DNA of 64,000 bases from Eretmocerus hayati (taxonomy: Eukaryota > Arthropoda > Insecta > Hymenoptera > Aphelinidae), in contig CM056743.1 in assembly GCA_029851415.1 (NCBI GenBank), forward strand, positions 93,780,501-93,844,500, given 5' to 3'. Both the position numbers and the translations under genes were made by a program. Below are positions 11,862 to 24,124 of the stretch, one piece after another; the stretch's first letter is position 1; each line of letters starts with the position of its first letter. The notes below the pieces were generated by a model. That model worked only from the letters and a program-made list of their open reading frames with translations, was not told where the DNA came from and made no database searches.

Positions 11862-12304
11862 ATTCTCGATAATTGTAAAAAATTCGTGGTCAGAATCGGT
11901 ATTCTCTCAAGTCCGAATCCGGTGAAATACTGGGAACTTAGTGCTTAGAGATGTCTTGCCAGCCTCGAAAGCGGCTATCTACAGATCGTATTTCAAAAAT
12001 TTCCTGGAAATTCTTAGGGAGGTTAGGGCCATCTCCCGTGATCATGTTAGCTTCAATGGAATCAACTTATTCGACAATTGAATAACTCTTTCCTCAATTC
12101 CGAGTAAGTTCGCCACTGTTGCAGAAATACTTCGACATTTAACAAATCGAGATACTGAGAATAATCTCGGCATAAATCCACTTTCACTACATTTAAGACT
12201 CTTGTAGCTTGACAATTAGTATAAATAATGTTCTAAATTACTCTGTATTTTCAAAACCTATTCTTTAGTGCGTGTATACTTTTAAGATTCAAATAGTACA
12301 TTCC

Positions 12305-12421
12305 GATACAAGGGCGTAAAACATTTTATTCGCGTCCGAGTGATGGGTTTCCGGCCCGAGCCGCAGGCGAGGGTCGGAATCATCACGAGGATGCGAATAA
12401 TAGATTTTACGCCCGTGTATC
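12305..12421. repeat. Imperfect palindrome, MITE-like
   Basis: The left arm from 12305 (GATACAAGGGCGTAAAA) is matched by the reverse complement of the right arm ending at 12421, and the match continues through a GC-rich inner part to the centre near 12363. Several mismatches are spread along the arms. There is no clear target duplication, so a decayed short transposon or a structured repeat are both possible. Confidence 0.65.
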
Positions 12422-12430
12422 TAACTATAC

Positions 12431-12502
12431 TTTTCGATAAACTGTGAGTAAAAGTCGACAAACCGTGCGCAAAGTGCACTTTTACGCACAGTGTATCGAA
12501 AA
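12431..12502. repeat. Second imperfect palindrome adjoining the first
   Basis: The left arm TTTTCGATAAACTGTGAGTA and the following AAAGT pair with the right arm ending at 12502 with two mismatches over about 25 bp, around an inner segment rich in CG. It begins only 10 bp after the previous palindrome and may be part of the same composite element. Confidence 0.65.
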
Positions 12503-14744
12503 TAATTTTATGCTCCAGCAAAACAGTTGTACTAGTATGTTTCACCTTCATAATTTGTATGGAATCAATAAAGAACAAGAGAGTCGTGAGAGAAAGGGGA
12601 AACGCAAAATTGTGAGCTGTCCTGACCTTGAAGTGAATTTCATTACAATTTTGGATCAGACAAGAAAAAATACGGAAGGTTTCACAAGTGATGAGCGAAA
12701 GGCTGGCGCTCTCACCCTTTCATAATTCTCTGTATTTTGCATAGAATCGTATCAAGAGGCTCATTTGGAATGACCATTTTTTGGAGAATAGTTTCTCAAT
12801 CCAATTTTGAAACGAACTTCATCATTTCAGATCAGGACCCCGAAACGAAGATACTTTGTTTGCTCGGCTGGAAAGTTACAAGCTCTCGACCTTTTGTAAT
12901 TTTCATGAAATTTTATTAGATCTCTCATTGCTTCCGAAATCTTGCGGATGAAAGTCATGAAATTGCATCATCGGAAAGTAATTAGGCTTGGACGGTTTAT
13001 TCTTTCACGCCCAAGATGAGTAGATTCCATCGTAAGAATCAACATAGGTCCGCAGAAAATTTCTATCGATTTTCTGAAGAGTCTTTTGATGACAGGTTAT
13101 CTCTATCATAACTATACAATGTCGAGAATGGTGAAATAATCGCTCTCTATCTAATCAAATCATCCATCAAAGTCATTGCATATTTTCCTTGCACGAGTTA
13201 AGGGAATGGATTCGAAAGTTGACGACTATAAGAGCATCTAGTATAATTAGGACGATCATGTTGTTTTTCTCTTGATTTGGACAACAGTTTTGAAGGAGCT
13301 TCCAAACAGCAATTTCTGTGTCTGTTTGTGATGATTCTTTGCATTTGGAATGTAATGAAGGCCATTTTTGCAAAGCGAGTTATGCTTGCGGAAGCTTGCT
13401 GTGAGCACAGCTTATGATACTTCTCGAAATAATTCTCAACAGCACCCGTCAGCTATTGGTTGCTAGCATTACAATCAAATTGAACGATTTGGCCACAAAG
13501 TTACAGCCTTGGTACGCCCTCAATTAATGTTTGTCATGCGAAAAGTCGCTCGTGGATGTCTTTCAGTCGAGTGAAACATAGCCGGTTAGAGTACAACGCT
13601 GTAGGGTGGTACGCCGATTGGAAGTTCAATGACGTAAGGAATAGCTATCAGCAATTCTACTCAAGTCAATTAGGAGATAAGAATTGAGGCAGAATCATAG
13701 ATAGCCATTTATAAACAGCAAGTTGTTTAGCTGAACTTTGTGTAACAACACCTTGGAATTCTGATCAACCTGACTTTGAGGACCGAGTTCGAATCGTCTA
13801 TCACCGGATAAGTTATTTTTCACGACCGATGAATTCTGGCTTAACTTACATGATTAACTCCATGAGAAAATGATAGAAGTTATACGAGTTTTATTTGTTG
13901 CTCCCATCGTTATGAACTCACCATCCCATTTCGCGATGTGATACTTCACCTGGCAAAATCGAGCGCGCCTCTGCAACCCTGAAAGTCATGAATGAAAACC
14001 ACCGCAACTTTACTCAATCAACGGGCTCTGTTGATGTTGAATGAATTTCCAGTTGTGTCAAGCTTCAATTAATTTAACAGAATTCGACACATCTAAGACA
14101 TTCGTAAGTATTGGAGTTGAAATCAAACTGATGAAACATGGAGGATACTAGACAGGAAATTATAGCGGGTTATAAATAGGCGAATGCATTGAGAAGAGAG
14201 CCAGGGTTCATCGGGTAGTGAAAAGCAAGATGATTATTCCCCACACGAGGTCGCCACCTCTCAAGAAGTAAAATTTTACGAGTTTAAAACTGAACAAAAA
14301 ATTTAGGCACCTCGAGGTGCGGAGAAAGCGAGCCCTTGTCAACACATCTGGTCAGAGAGACAATCACTTGCGCGCAAGCACGGTCCTGCGCTCCCACGAT
14401 TCGAGACTTGTTTTCTTAGATTGAATGCGCAGTTCAATGCGAGTTTGACAAGAGCTTCAATATAATTTCGTGCATTTCAAATCACAAAATTGTTTACATG
14501 AACACCAATTCTGGGGCACAGCTGCACCAACGCACACAATTAAACGAACTGATCAAACAAGTGGCCCGTGCATCTAAACAACGTGAGTACTCGTCGTTAC
14601 AACCAACCAGTGTGCACTGTGTTATTTTGAAAATCGGGTAATTCGAGACGAGCAAATTATGCACGCGTTGGCTTTCGTGATTGATCATTTTGAACTGTCT
14701 TTTCGAAATGTGCGCGAATGTCAAGGGCTCGTTTCTCTTTTAGA

Positions 14745-16281
14745 ATGCAGGCACCAGGTGGAAACGTGGAGGCCCGGCTAGAGCCGGAGCCACAACCGAT
14801 CGACGTTTCAAACGACCTTGATCTTAGCTCATTTTCGTAGACAGAGGATGAATTATTGGCCCTGCAGGGGAGCATATAGATTTTTTACCCAATCTTCAAA
14901 CTATTTTTGAAAATGTTCAGGGCGCCGCTGATCCTTTTTCGAATCAAGCAGAAAGCAACAATTCGAACGTTAATCAACAAACTGCTCCGACCCTGTATGA
15001 AGATATTAGTGAATGCGATTCACCACTTGGAGCAGAACCAGTCCCAGAATCATTTCCTAACCATTCAGCTGCCAATCAAGAGTCTGTTTCCAACTTGAAT
15101 GAAGAGTATGACGAGCTTTGTTATCAGGTGGCTGAGAAGTCAACGCAAGAATGGATTCCTTTCACCTCTGTAAGTCTCAATCCACAAACTTATGAGTTGC
15201 CCCCAATTGATGTAAGTACCAATGACTTATGCTACAAAAGAGCTCTCATTGCTAGAAAACCCTCACAGTATGATGACACCCTTTTCAACACATTTTGCTC
15301 TGCAGATCACTCATGTATCAAGCAAGCAATCCCTTTCCTATCAAATGAAACGATTGTCTCAAGTCAACCAGCAGCAGGTAACTTCATGTAAATGGCACCA
15401 CAGCCCTCTGTCACTTCCACGCCATCCACATTCTGTGAAGAATCTCAACCACTACCTACCCCCGTTTCTAGTGGTTGCATGTACCAATCATTTGAATCCA
15501 AACCCACAACACTAGAGACGTACCCAGAGACAATCGGGCATCAATCCTCTTCACAACCTGTTGATCTTACTATAAAAATTCCGTCCACCAGAGAGGCTCC
15601 AATGTTTCCAATTCCAATTCAACCTGTACTAGTTCACACACAAATCAACCCTACACCTAGTACATCCACCACCACAGAATCCGGGAACTCACAACTTCAA
15701 TTGACACCATACCACAATTTACAAGTCTCACAGTCGACAGAAAACGCCATCAAAAAAGAAGCAGAGAATCGAAAGACAGAAAAATTTTTGAATTGCATTC
15801 CAAGCTTCCAAATGTATTACAGAATCCTCCCAACGAATTTCCTATTGAACCATTCAAGCCATTTGATCCTGAACCTATTGAGCCATACAAAACTTGGACC
15901 TTTGAAAAAAGTCCCCAATTTATGGCAACCTACATGTGAGCTCTGAGAGGAAAATTGGAAACTTTGCCAAACCATGTGCATCATTTGCACATTACCCTGT
16001 ATGTCAAGCCTGATAAATCAAATTGGAGATGTCTATTTTGAGCCATCCAAAAGCAAACTCCGTTGGGTTGGGATTTTATTACTACTCACGCAATTGGCTT
16101 GGACAAGAATATTCTGCTCAAAACTTGTCCTGGGTGTCACATCAATTTAAGAACCAAGTGCAGCATACTAGGATGCATCACTTGCTGCTACATTTGGGTA
16201 ACTCATGGATTGGAAATTGAGAAAGGCAAGAACTTTATATCCAAAGAGTTGCCTAAGGTTGTCACAAATTCTACCACATAA
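14745..16281 (+). pseudogene. Decayed intronless gene, family not recognised
   Basis: A coding track of about 510 codons can be followed across frames. It opens with an ATG two bases after a splice-acceptor-like tract (14731-14743). Lesions: TAG at 14838, frameshift near 14868, TAA at 15389, frameshift near 15785, TGA at 15937, TGA at 16039; the natural end seems to be the TAA at 16279. The N-terminal third is acidic (TEDELLALQ and many D/E/N), the middle (15390-15760) is rich in P, S, T and Q, and the C-terminal part has a tryptophan- and cysteine-bearing domain: Cys codons from 16126 follow the spacing C-x2-C-x8-C-x4-C-x2-C-C, like a zinc-binding fold. Low-complexity middle plus structured C-terminus resembles a transcription regulator, but this is inference. 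No intron is visible, so it may be a retrocopy or an exon of a mobile element. Confidence 0.55.
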
Positions 16282-19200
16282 TTGCTCGACAATGAAAAGG
16301 TGATTCGATTTCATCTTCGTATTTCAATTGTCCTCCTATTTCAGAATGAATGAGTCAAGCACCTCATATGTAAGAGCTTCTTTTCACTTGGAAGTCATTA
16401 CCTCGAATCCGTCAAGGAATGTGTAACTGCTTTAGGCTAGAATGAATGCATAAAGGTTGAATTTTTATCACGTTGACTATACAATAATTTGTAAGTTGAA
16501 TATTTTGATAAAAGATTTTGATATCACTTTTACTATTCTACAATATATCTCAGTTTGAAATACTCTTTGGAATTCTTGACTCCATACCAATCTCACCATC
16601 ATCGCAACAATTGATAAAGGTATTTCACTGGATACAAAGGGTGAGTCAGTATAAACGAAAAGGAATGATCAAGGATCATTCTTTTTCATAACAAGGAAGC
16701 TGTGAAGTAACAATTAGGGACAGGCTTGAACTATTTATTGTCTGCTGAGGCAGGGTATGAAGATAAGAAAGATATCTTCTCTGCACTTTCCTACCATACC
16801 CTACATTTTTGGCTCGCTAATTCGAAATAGCAGATAGAGTTGGCCGATACTATAGCCATGCGTATTGTAGATCAAAGAATGTTGATCAGTAGATTTTAAC
16901 AATAAATCCCATTGGCTATTTAGGACGGATGATTGCGGGCATGTCTCTCTCTCGGGGTTTCTCTTATGAAGCCGAATCTGGCTGAGCAGTGTGCCGTGTA
17001 AGCGAAGCCGATATTCGGGCAGGAGGCTCGCATAATTGGGGGAGTGCGGCCTTTTGATTCCAAGTGATTCGATCGATGATAGAATATGTATTTAGATATG
17101 AAATAGCGAGTCTCTGCAGACTATTTGACCATTTTTCAGGCTTGCATGATATACAAGGAAATGTTTGGTTCAGCACAAACGGGCGCTATGCGAACGATAG
17201 CAAGCCTTTTCAAGCGCAACTCGTGCTTCTCCTCATAGCAGCAAGCAATCCCCAAAATGCGGTGCACCATTGCATATAGCACTAGGAGGACCACGAAGTT
17301 TGGACACCAATTGTCACCCGAATAGAGGCTAACGTTGGGAGTATGAAGAGGCCACATTTCGCGTGAATCGCAAGACTATACTAGGTGTGTCCGTGCTTGC
17401 GGACAAAACGGGGCGAAGCCAGGTTGAGGGAAGTTGTATGTATAACTGCTCAATGAGTTCTCATCAGTACACGAATATTTTGGGGCCGGCGTGTCCTATT
17501 GACCAGATTACCAGATGTCTTGTGTATTTTTCGGCGTAAAAACGAATCCGCAGTTATTGCTTGCGTACCAGGACTCTTTGTTAGATGTGAAACACCTGGC
17601 TTTTCATTTGAGAGGATTTCTCAACTCACCAGACAAGAATCCCGATGTGGAAGCTCAAAATGGAGACCGGGGTTGCGTTCGGGTGGTAATTTTTTGCCGG
17701 CAAAGCATATTTGGGTACCCCGTTCACGCGCGATTTCTCCTCGCTATTTTAGTACCGCAAAGATTTTTGCAAAAGCAGGTGATCATTGGTTGTGATGCTG
17801 AGAATCGTAGAATACGTTTATATCATGGGCGCCCACCGATTAGGACCACCGATGCTCTCGCAGCCACTTCAATCCCGTCGAAACATCTTCACGTTATACT
17901 ATGTATTCTGACGCGCTGAATCAATTTTCTGAGGTTAGTTTAAAATAAGTTAGTATAAAATTTGTGGATCGTGAAATTTCCTACAGAGAAGGTTCTTACG
18001 AGTTTTCTGGGAAATAAAAACCGAGTCGGGAAGTGCGCGAAAATCGCTCGACGCGCTTCACATTTGTTTGAATGGGACCGGCACCGTTGCATTGTTACAT
18101 GTGCTGTCATCGGACAGTTTTCATTTTCTGGTGAAGCGACTGAGTGCATCTTAAAAAAGATGAAATCTCCTTCAGAATGGTACAGGTTGTATCTCGATGA
18201 ATACAAAGCTTTTGCGGCGTGGAGTAGCACAAAGTGAAAAGTTGCAGATTCTGAGCGCTGCGTGCCGGTAGTTCTTCTTCGGGCATAGCGTTTCGACACA
18301 CTTATTTCTCATTCTTTGGAGCCATGCTCGATGGGTTCCGTTCTTAGAGAAATACAAATTGTGCCATTATGAAGGAAATTCTGTCCTTTCCAAAATGCGC
18401 TCGGTTGCCTAGCTCTGAATTGAGAACTGCCGAATTGGCAGCAAGATTGGTACCACTGCGTCAGACGCCCCATTCAAGCCCATGATAATGAACGCTCGGA
18501 ATAGTTTTAGCGCATTTTCCCGGTCCAGGCTTGGGTTTTCCGAGGAACTTGTAGAGACTTCCTGTCTAGAAAACGTTGCGTTCTACAACTATGATCTCTT
18601 GAGATTTTTCGAGACTTCACCTGAGAACCACAATTTTGCACTAAACATCTGTCACACACAGCGAAGACGATATTCCATTAGTGTCGACATCCCCCGCTAA
18701 GAGGTTACGATTCTGGTAGTGAGTAAAACTCGTCGCCATCTGGTGGTGTGAGGCCGAAACGTGTACGACGCGAGGGGCATATGAGTGGATTGCGTGGTGC
18801 AGCGAAGATGATGCGAGAAAGGAGACGCCGATAATGGCATAAACTTCCGTAGCATGAATCTATGGTATTTGCGTATCTCTGCCAATAATCTCCGTTATTC
18901 AGCTTTGAGTCAATGAATCTGCATAATTCTTAAGATATGCACCCTCGTGTATGCCCCGAGCATGTGTGCAAAGTTTGGTGAAGATTGGTTCGGTAGTTTT
19001 GTCGAATAAAGGTGCGAAGAAGCTAGCTCGAGTCGCGGTAAGGATAGGGGTTTCACCCCAATAAGGAGGCCGAATACTCAGATCGTCTCTCATTCGTTCA
19101 TTCGATTTCAATAGATTCGTACTGCAAGAACATATCGCACGCCGCAATTTTGATTCATAATTTCTCTGTAGAAAGTTGATCCATACAGTCTATATTTCAA

Positions 19201-19493
19201 CAATATTTTACTCTGTCTGCAGAATAGCAAATTGGCTCTTCTTATAACGAATCGGATTACTATTTTGTGCCCTGTTTCACAAAAATTCAATACAGTTTTA
19301 TCGCGGAGCTTCGTGAATTTCAATTCTTAGTTGGACACACACACGCCTACTAATACAAGGAAAGAAACACATCAAATCAAAATAATTTGCCGTCCATCAA
19401 AATTTGGATTGAGTTTTCGATTGCGCCACTAATATTCAAGCCAATCGGGATTTATAATTCTCGGCCATCTTGAATCCCCACATCTGTTCATAA
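16282..19493. other. No supported gene
   Basis: It holds a perfect 8-bp stem with a 3-nt loop (GAATGATC/GATCATTC, 16663-16681). A 134-codon frame at 17515-17919 on the + strand overlaps another open frame and has no recognisable motif, so it is not called. GC content rises around 17500-18800. Nothing else can be supported. Confidence 0.4.
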
Positions 19494-22400
19494 CAACATT
19501 ATGTTACGAATGGATGACTATCGTCCGGTTTTTTATCCTTCGATTCCTAATAGTACTTCTTACCTGGTCCATCTAATTTTGTACATAAGTGTTCACGGAC
19601 TGGGATTTATCGAAGTGTCACTGGGAATAAGGAGGAACCCAAATTGTGAAATATTCATGTTCCCTCATAATTTTGATCTCTTTTATTCATCAGAGAGACC
19701 GAACGGACTATTTTTCAGTTTGCAGGATATATAACACGAATCTAACAGTAATATTTTCGATCAGATTCGATCTGATAGTATGTGATTTTTCGATAAAAAT
19801 TGGTTTTAGAATTTTTAGCACGGATTCCGGGGATTGAAATTGGGCTCCAAATTGGGCTAACTTGTCCCAGGTTGTCGTGAGATGGTTTCCATGTAGTCAG
19901 CATATCTGATTCTCATCTAGAACGGAACAATCCCGATCAGCTCTTAACCGATAACATGTCATTCATCCAGAAGGATGAATTCGAGATTATTTGGCACCAA
20001 TTTCCATATGGGAATTCAGCTATAAATGTAGCTCACTCAACCCAGGATGTCATATGATAGTTTGGGCAGGATATCGAATTCTGATCTAGAATCAAGCGTT
20101 TTCAACCGGATTTGGACTGAGCTTATCTAAATTTTCTCATAATATACATGTGAAGATTTTCAGCACCAATTCCCATAATCGACGTTCAGCTCAAAATGTA
20201 GATCACATATCACAGAATGTTATGGAATGGTTTCCAAATTGGCAGCATATTGAATTCTCATCTGGAATCCACCATTTTCAATCATACTTGGACTGTACTC
20301 GTGTCAAATTTTGCACGAATCTTGTATTGAATTTCTTGGCACCAGATTCCGGGATAGAGATCCAGTTCAAAATAAAGCTTACTCATCACATAATAAAATG
20401 AAATAGTTTCTAAATTGGCAGTATATCGGGATCTCATCTAGAATTCAGCATTTTACATAATTTTTGAATCGGAGACGTGTCAAGTTTTGCATGAATCTCG
20501 TCTCAGATTTCTTGGCACCAGATCCCGAAATCGGGATTCAGGCCAAAATGTGGCTCACTCATCCCAGAATGTTATGAAATAGTTTCTGAACTGACAGCAC
20601 ATCAGAATCTCATCTAGATCCCAGCATTTTCAATAATTCTTTAATCAAAGTCGTGTCAAGTTTTGCATGAATCTCGTCTCAGATTTCTTGGCACCAGATT
20701 CCGAAATCGGGATTCAGTCCAAAATGTGGCTCACTCATCCCAGAATGTTATGAAATAGTTTCTGAACTGACAGCACATCAGAATCTCATCTAGATCCCAG
20801 CATTCTCAATAATTTTTTAATCAAAGTCGTGTCAAGTTTTGCATGAATCGCGTCTTAAATTTCTTGGCACCAGATTCCGTGATAGAGATTCAGTTCATAA
20901 TGTAGCTCACCCATCCAAGAATGTTATGAAATATTTTCTGAGTTGGCAGCATATCGGAATCTCATCTAGAATCCAGCATTTTCAATAATTCTTTAATCGA
21001 AGTCGTTACAAGTTTTGCATGAATCGCATTCCGGATTTCTTGGCACCAGATTCCGGAATCAGGATTCTGTTCAGATAAGTTGGCAGCATATCGGAATCTC
21101 ATCTAGAATCCAGCATTTTCAATAATTCTTTAATCGAAGTCGTGTCAAGTTTTGCATGAATCGCGTCTCAGATTGCTTGGCACCAGATTCCGAAATCGGG
21201 ATTCAGTCCAGAATGTAGCTCACTCATCCCAGAATGTTATGAAATAGTTTCTAAATTCGCAGCATATCAGAATCTCATCTGGAACCCAGCATTTTCAATA
21301 ATTTTTTAATCGAAATCGTGTCAAATTTTGCATGAATCGCGTCTTAAATTTCTTGGCACCGGATTCCGTGATAGACATTCAGTTCAAAATGTAGCTCACT
21401 CATCCCAGAATGTTATCGAATAGTTTCTTAATTGGCAGCATATCGAAACCTCATTTAGGATCCACCATTTTGAAATATATTTGAATCGAAATCGTGTCCA
21501 ATTTTGCATGAATCGCGTCTTAAATCTCTTGGCACCAGATTCCGGAATCGGGATTCAGTTCAAGATGTAGGTCACTCATCCCAGAATGTTATGGGATGGT
21601 TTCTAAGTTGGCAACATATCAAAATCTCATCTAGAATCCACCATTTTCAGTCATATTTGGACTGTACTAGTGTCAAATTTTGCATGAATTGCGTCTTCAA
21701 TTTCTTGGCACCAGATTCCGGGATAGACATTCAGTTTAGAATATAGCTCACTCATCACAGAATAAGATGAAATAGTTCCTAAGTTGGCAGCATATCGGAA
21801 TCTCATCTAGAATCCAGCATTTTCAATAATTCTTTAATCGAAGTCGTGTCAAGTTTTGCATGAATCGCGTCTCAGATTGCTTGGCACCAGATTCCGAAAT
21901 CGGGATTCAGTCCAGAATGTAGCTCACTCATCCCAGAATGTTATGAAATAGTTTCTAAATTCGCAGCATATCAGAATCTCATCTGGAACCCAGCATTTTC
22001 AATAATTTTTTAATCGAAATCGTGTCAAATTTTGCATGAATCGCGTCTTAAATTTCTTGGCACCGGATTCCGTGATAGACATTCAGTTCAAAATGTAGCT
22101 CACTCATCCCAGAATGTTATCGAATAGTTTCTTAATTGGCAGCATATCGAAACCTCATTTAGGATCCACCATTTCGAAATATATTTGAATCGAAATCGTG
22201 TCCAATTTTGCATGAATCGCGTCTTAAATCTCTTGGCACCAGATTCCGGAATCGGGATTCAGTTCAAGATGTAGGTCACTCATCCCAGAATGTTATGGGA
22301 TGGTTTCTAAGTTGGCAACATATCAAAATCTCATCTAGAATCCACCATTTTCAGTCATATTTGGACTGTACTAGTGTCAAATTTTGCATGAATTGCGTCT

Positions 22401-24124
22401 TCAATTTCTTGGCACCAGATTCCGGGATAGACATTCAGTTCAGAATATAGCTCACTCATCACAGAATAAGATGAAATAGTTCCTAAGTTGGCAGCATATC
22501 GGAATTACATCTGAAATTCAGCATTTTCAATAATTTTTGAATCGAAGTCGTGTCAAGTTTTGCATGAATCGCGTCTTACATTTCTTAGCTCCAGATTCCG
22601 GAATCGAGATCCAGTTCAAGATGTAGCTCACTCATCCCAGAATGTTATGAAATAGTTTCTAAGTTGGCAGCATATCGGAATCCCATCTAAAATCCAGCAT
22701 CTTCGATAATTTTTTAATCGAAGTCACGTCAAATTTTGCATGGAGTGCTACGCGATTCCCTGGCACCGATATCCATGATCGAAATTCAGCTTAAAATGTA
22801 GCTCATTCATCCCCGAGTGTCATGGAACAGTTACCAAGTTGGCAGCATATCGGATTCTCATCTAGAATCAGGCATTTTCAATCGAATTTCGACCGAACTC
22901 GTGTCAATTTTCGCTTAGAATGATTCTTCGACTTCTCGGCACCGATCCCCAGAATCAAGATTCAGGTTGGGATGTAGCTCACCCATTCTAGAATGTTATG
23001 GAATAGTTTGTGAGTCGGCAGTATATCGAATTCTTATCTAGATTCAGGCATTTTCAATCGCATTTCGACCGAACTCGTCTCAATTTTTTCATAAAATCGA
23101 TCTAGGATTTCCTGGCACCAATTTCTTGCATCGGGGTTAGGCTCGAACTTCTGCTCACCATCTCCAGAATATGACTCAACTGTTTCCGACTTGGCAGCAT
23201 ATCAAAATCCCACCTAGAAACTGCCATATAGCGATGTTGGTAGTGCTCAAGGGACAGTTCGAGCTAATAATAGATCTCAAAGCTGTCAGCACGAATTCCT
23301 AGACTTCGGATTGAGCTTAAAATCTTGTCAGTCTAGGGCATAATACACCACAAGTATTCTCAACATGGCAGCGGAACCGCAAACTACCTCAAAACCTTGA
23401 TTTTGGTGGATATCTTACAGTTTGGCATTCGATTATGGATTATAAGTTGGTGTCCAGGATCCCAGCACGTATTCCAAGACTCGGGATTAAGTTAGAAAAT
23501 CTGTTCATCCGAATCAAAATGTGATAGAATCTCCGCAGATTCGGCAGCAAGTCAAAATCTCGTCAAAGATGAATCATCTCCAATTAGATTCGGACCGAAA
23601 TAGGGTCAATTTTTGCATAAAATCGATCTAGAAATTTCTGGCACCAATTCCTTGCATCGGGGTTGGGCTCGAACATCTGCTAACCGTCTCCAGAATATGA
23701 CTAAACTGTTCCCGACTTGGCAGCATATCAAAATCCTACCTAGAAACTGTTATATAGCGATGTTGGCAGTGCTCAAGGGACAGTTCGAGCTAATAATAGG
23801 TCTCAAAGCTGTCAGCACCAATTCCTAGACTTGGGATTGAGCTTGAAATCCTGTCAGTCAAGGGCGTAATACACCACAAGTATTCTCAACATGGCAGCGG
23901 AACCGCAAACTAACTCAAAACCGTGATTTTGGTGAAATTCCTACATTTTGGCACTCGATTATGACCAAAATTCAGCCTCAGAGATCCCAGCACTTGTTCG
24001 CAGACCCGAGGTTGGGCTGAAACTCCAGGTATGCGCGCAAAGAATGTCTATCAAGTGTTTCCCAGGTGGCAGTAGGACTCATGCCCCGGACACCCCAAGT
24101 TCATTCCTCGGTAAAATCCGTGTT
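19494..24124 (+). repeat. Satellite array, 176-bp monomer, + orientation (left arm)
   Basis: A short motif (GGCAGCATATC) recurs every 174-177 bp from about 20235 to 23200; one unit near 20946-21083 is short (137 bp). About 24 monomers are present. The centre is homogeneous: a 704-bp block of four monomers at 21083-21787 is repeated almost exactly at 21787-22490. Toward both ends the monomers diverge. Near the right end a three-monomer block repeats with a 529-bp shift (23104 and 23633). No long frame is conserved; the open frames of 60-104 codons inside are by-products of the repeat. Homology to the right arm at 26456-33958 is inverted and starts near 19494. Confidence 0.9.

Larger units (their letters stand above)
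10796..14744. other. No supported gene; contains three inverted repeats
   Basis: After the integrase stop there is a pyrimidine tract ending in AG near 10820, but no convincing frame follows. Short frames here (under 100 codons) show no motif. The inverted repeats at 11810-11861, 12305-12421 and 12431-12502 are listed separately. The remainder shows nothing recognisable. Confidence 0.4.

Noticed and set aside
17515..17919. 134-codon frame on the + strand
   Set aside because: It overlaps another open frame on the same strand, shows no domain, and lies in a GC-richer region where chance frames are longer.
20235..23200. Open frames of 60-83 codons in the left satellite array, including two identical 80-codon proteins
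   Set aside because: They repeat with the higher-order unit, have no motif, and are by-products of the 176-bp repeat.
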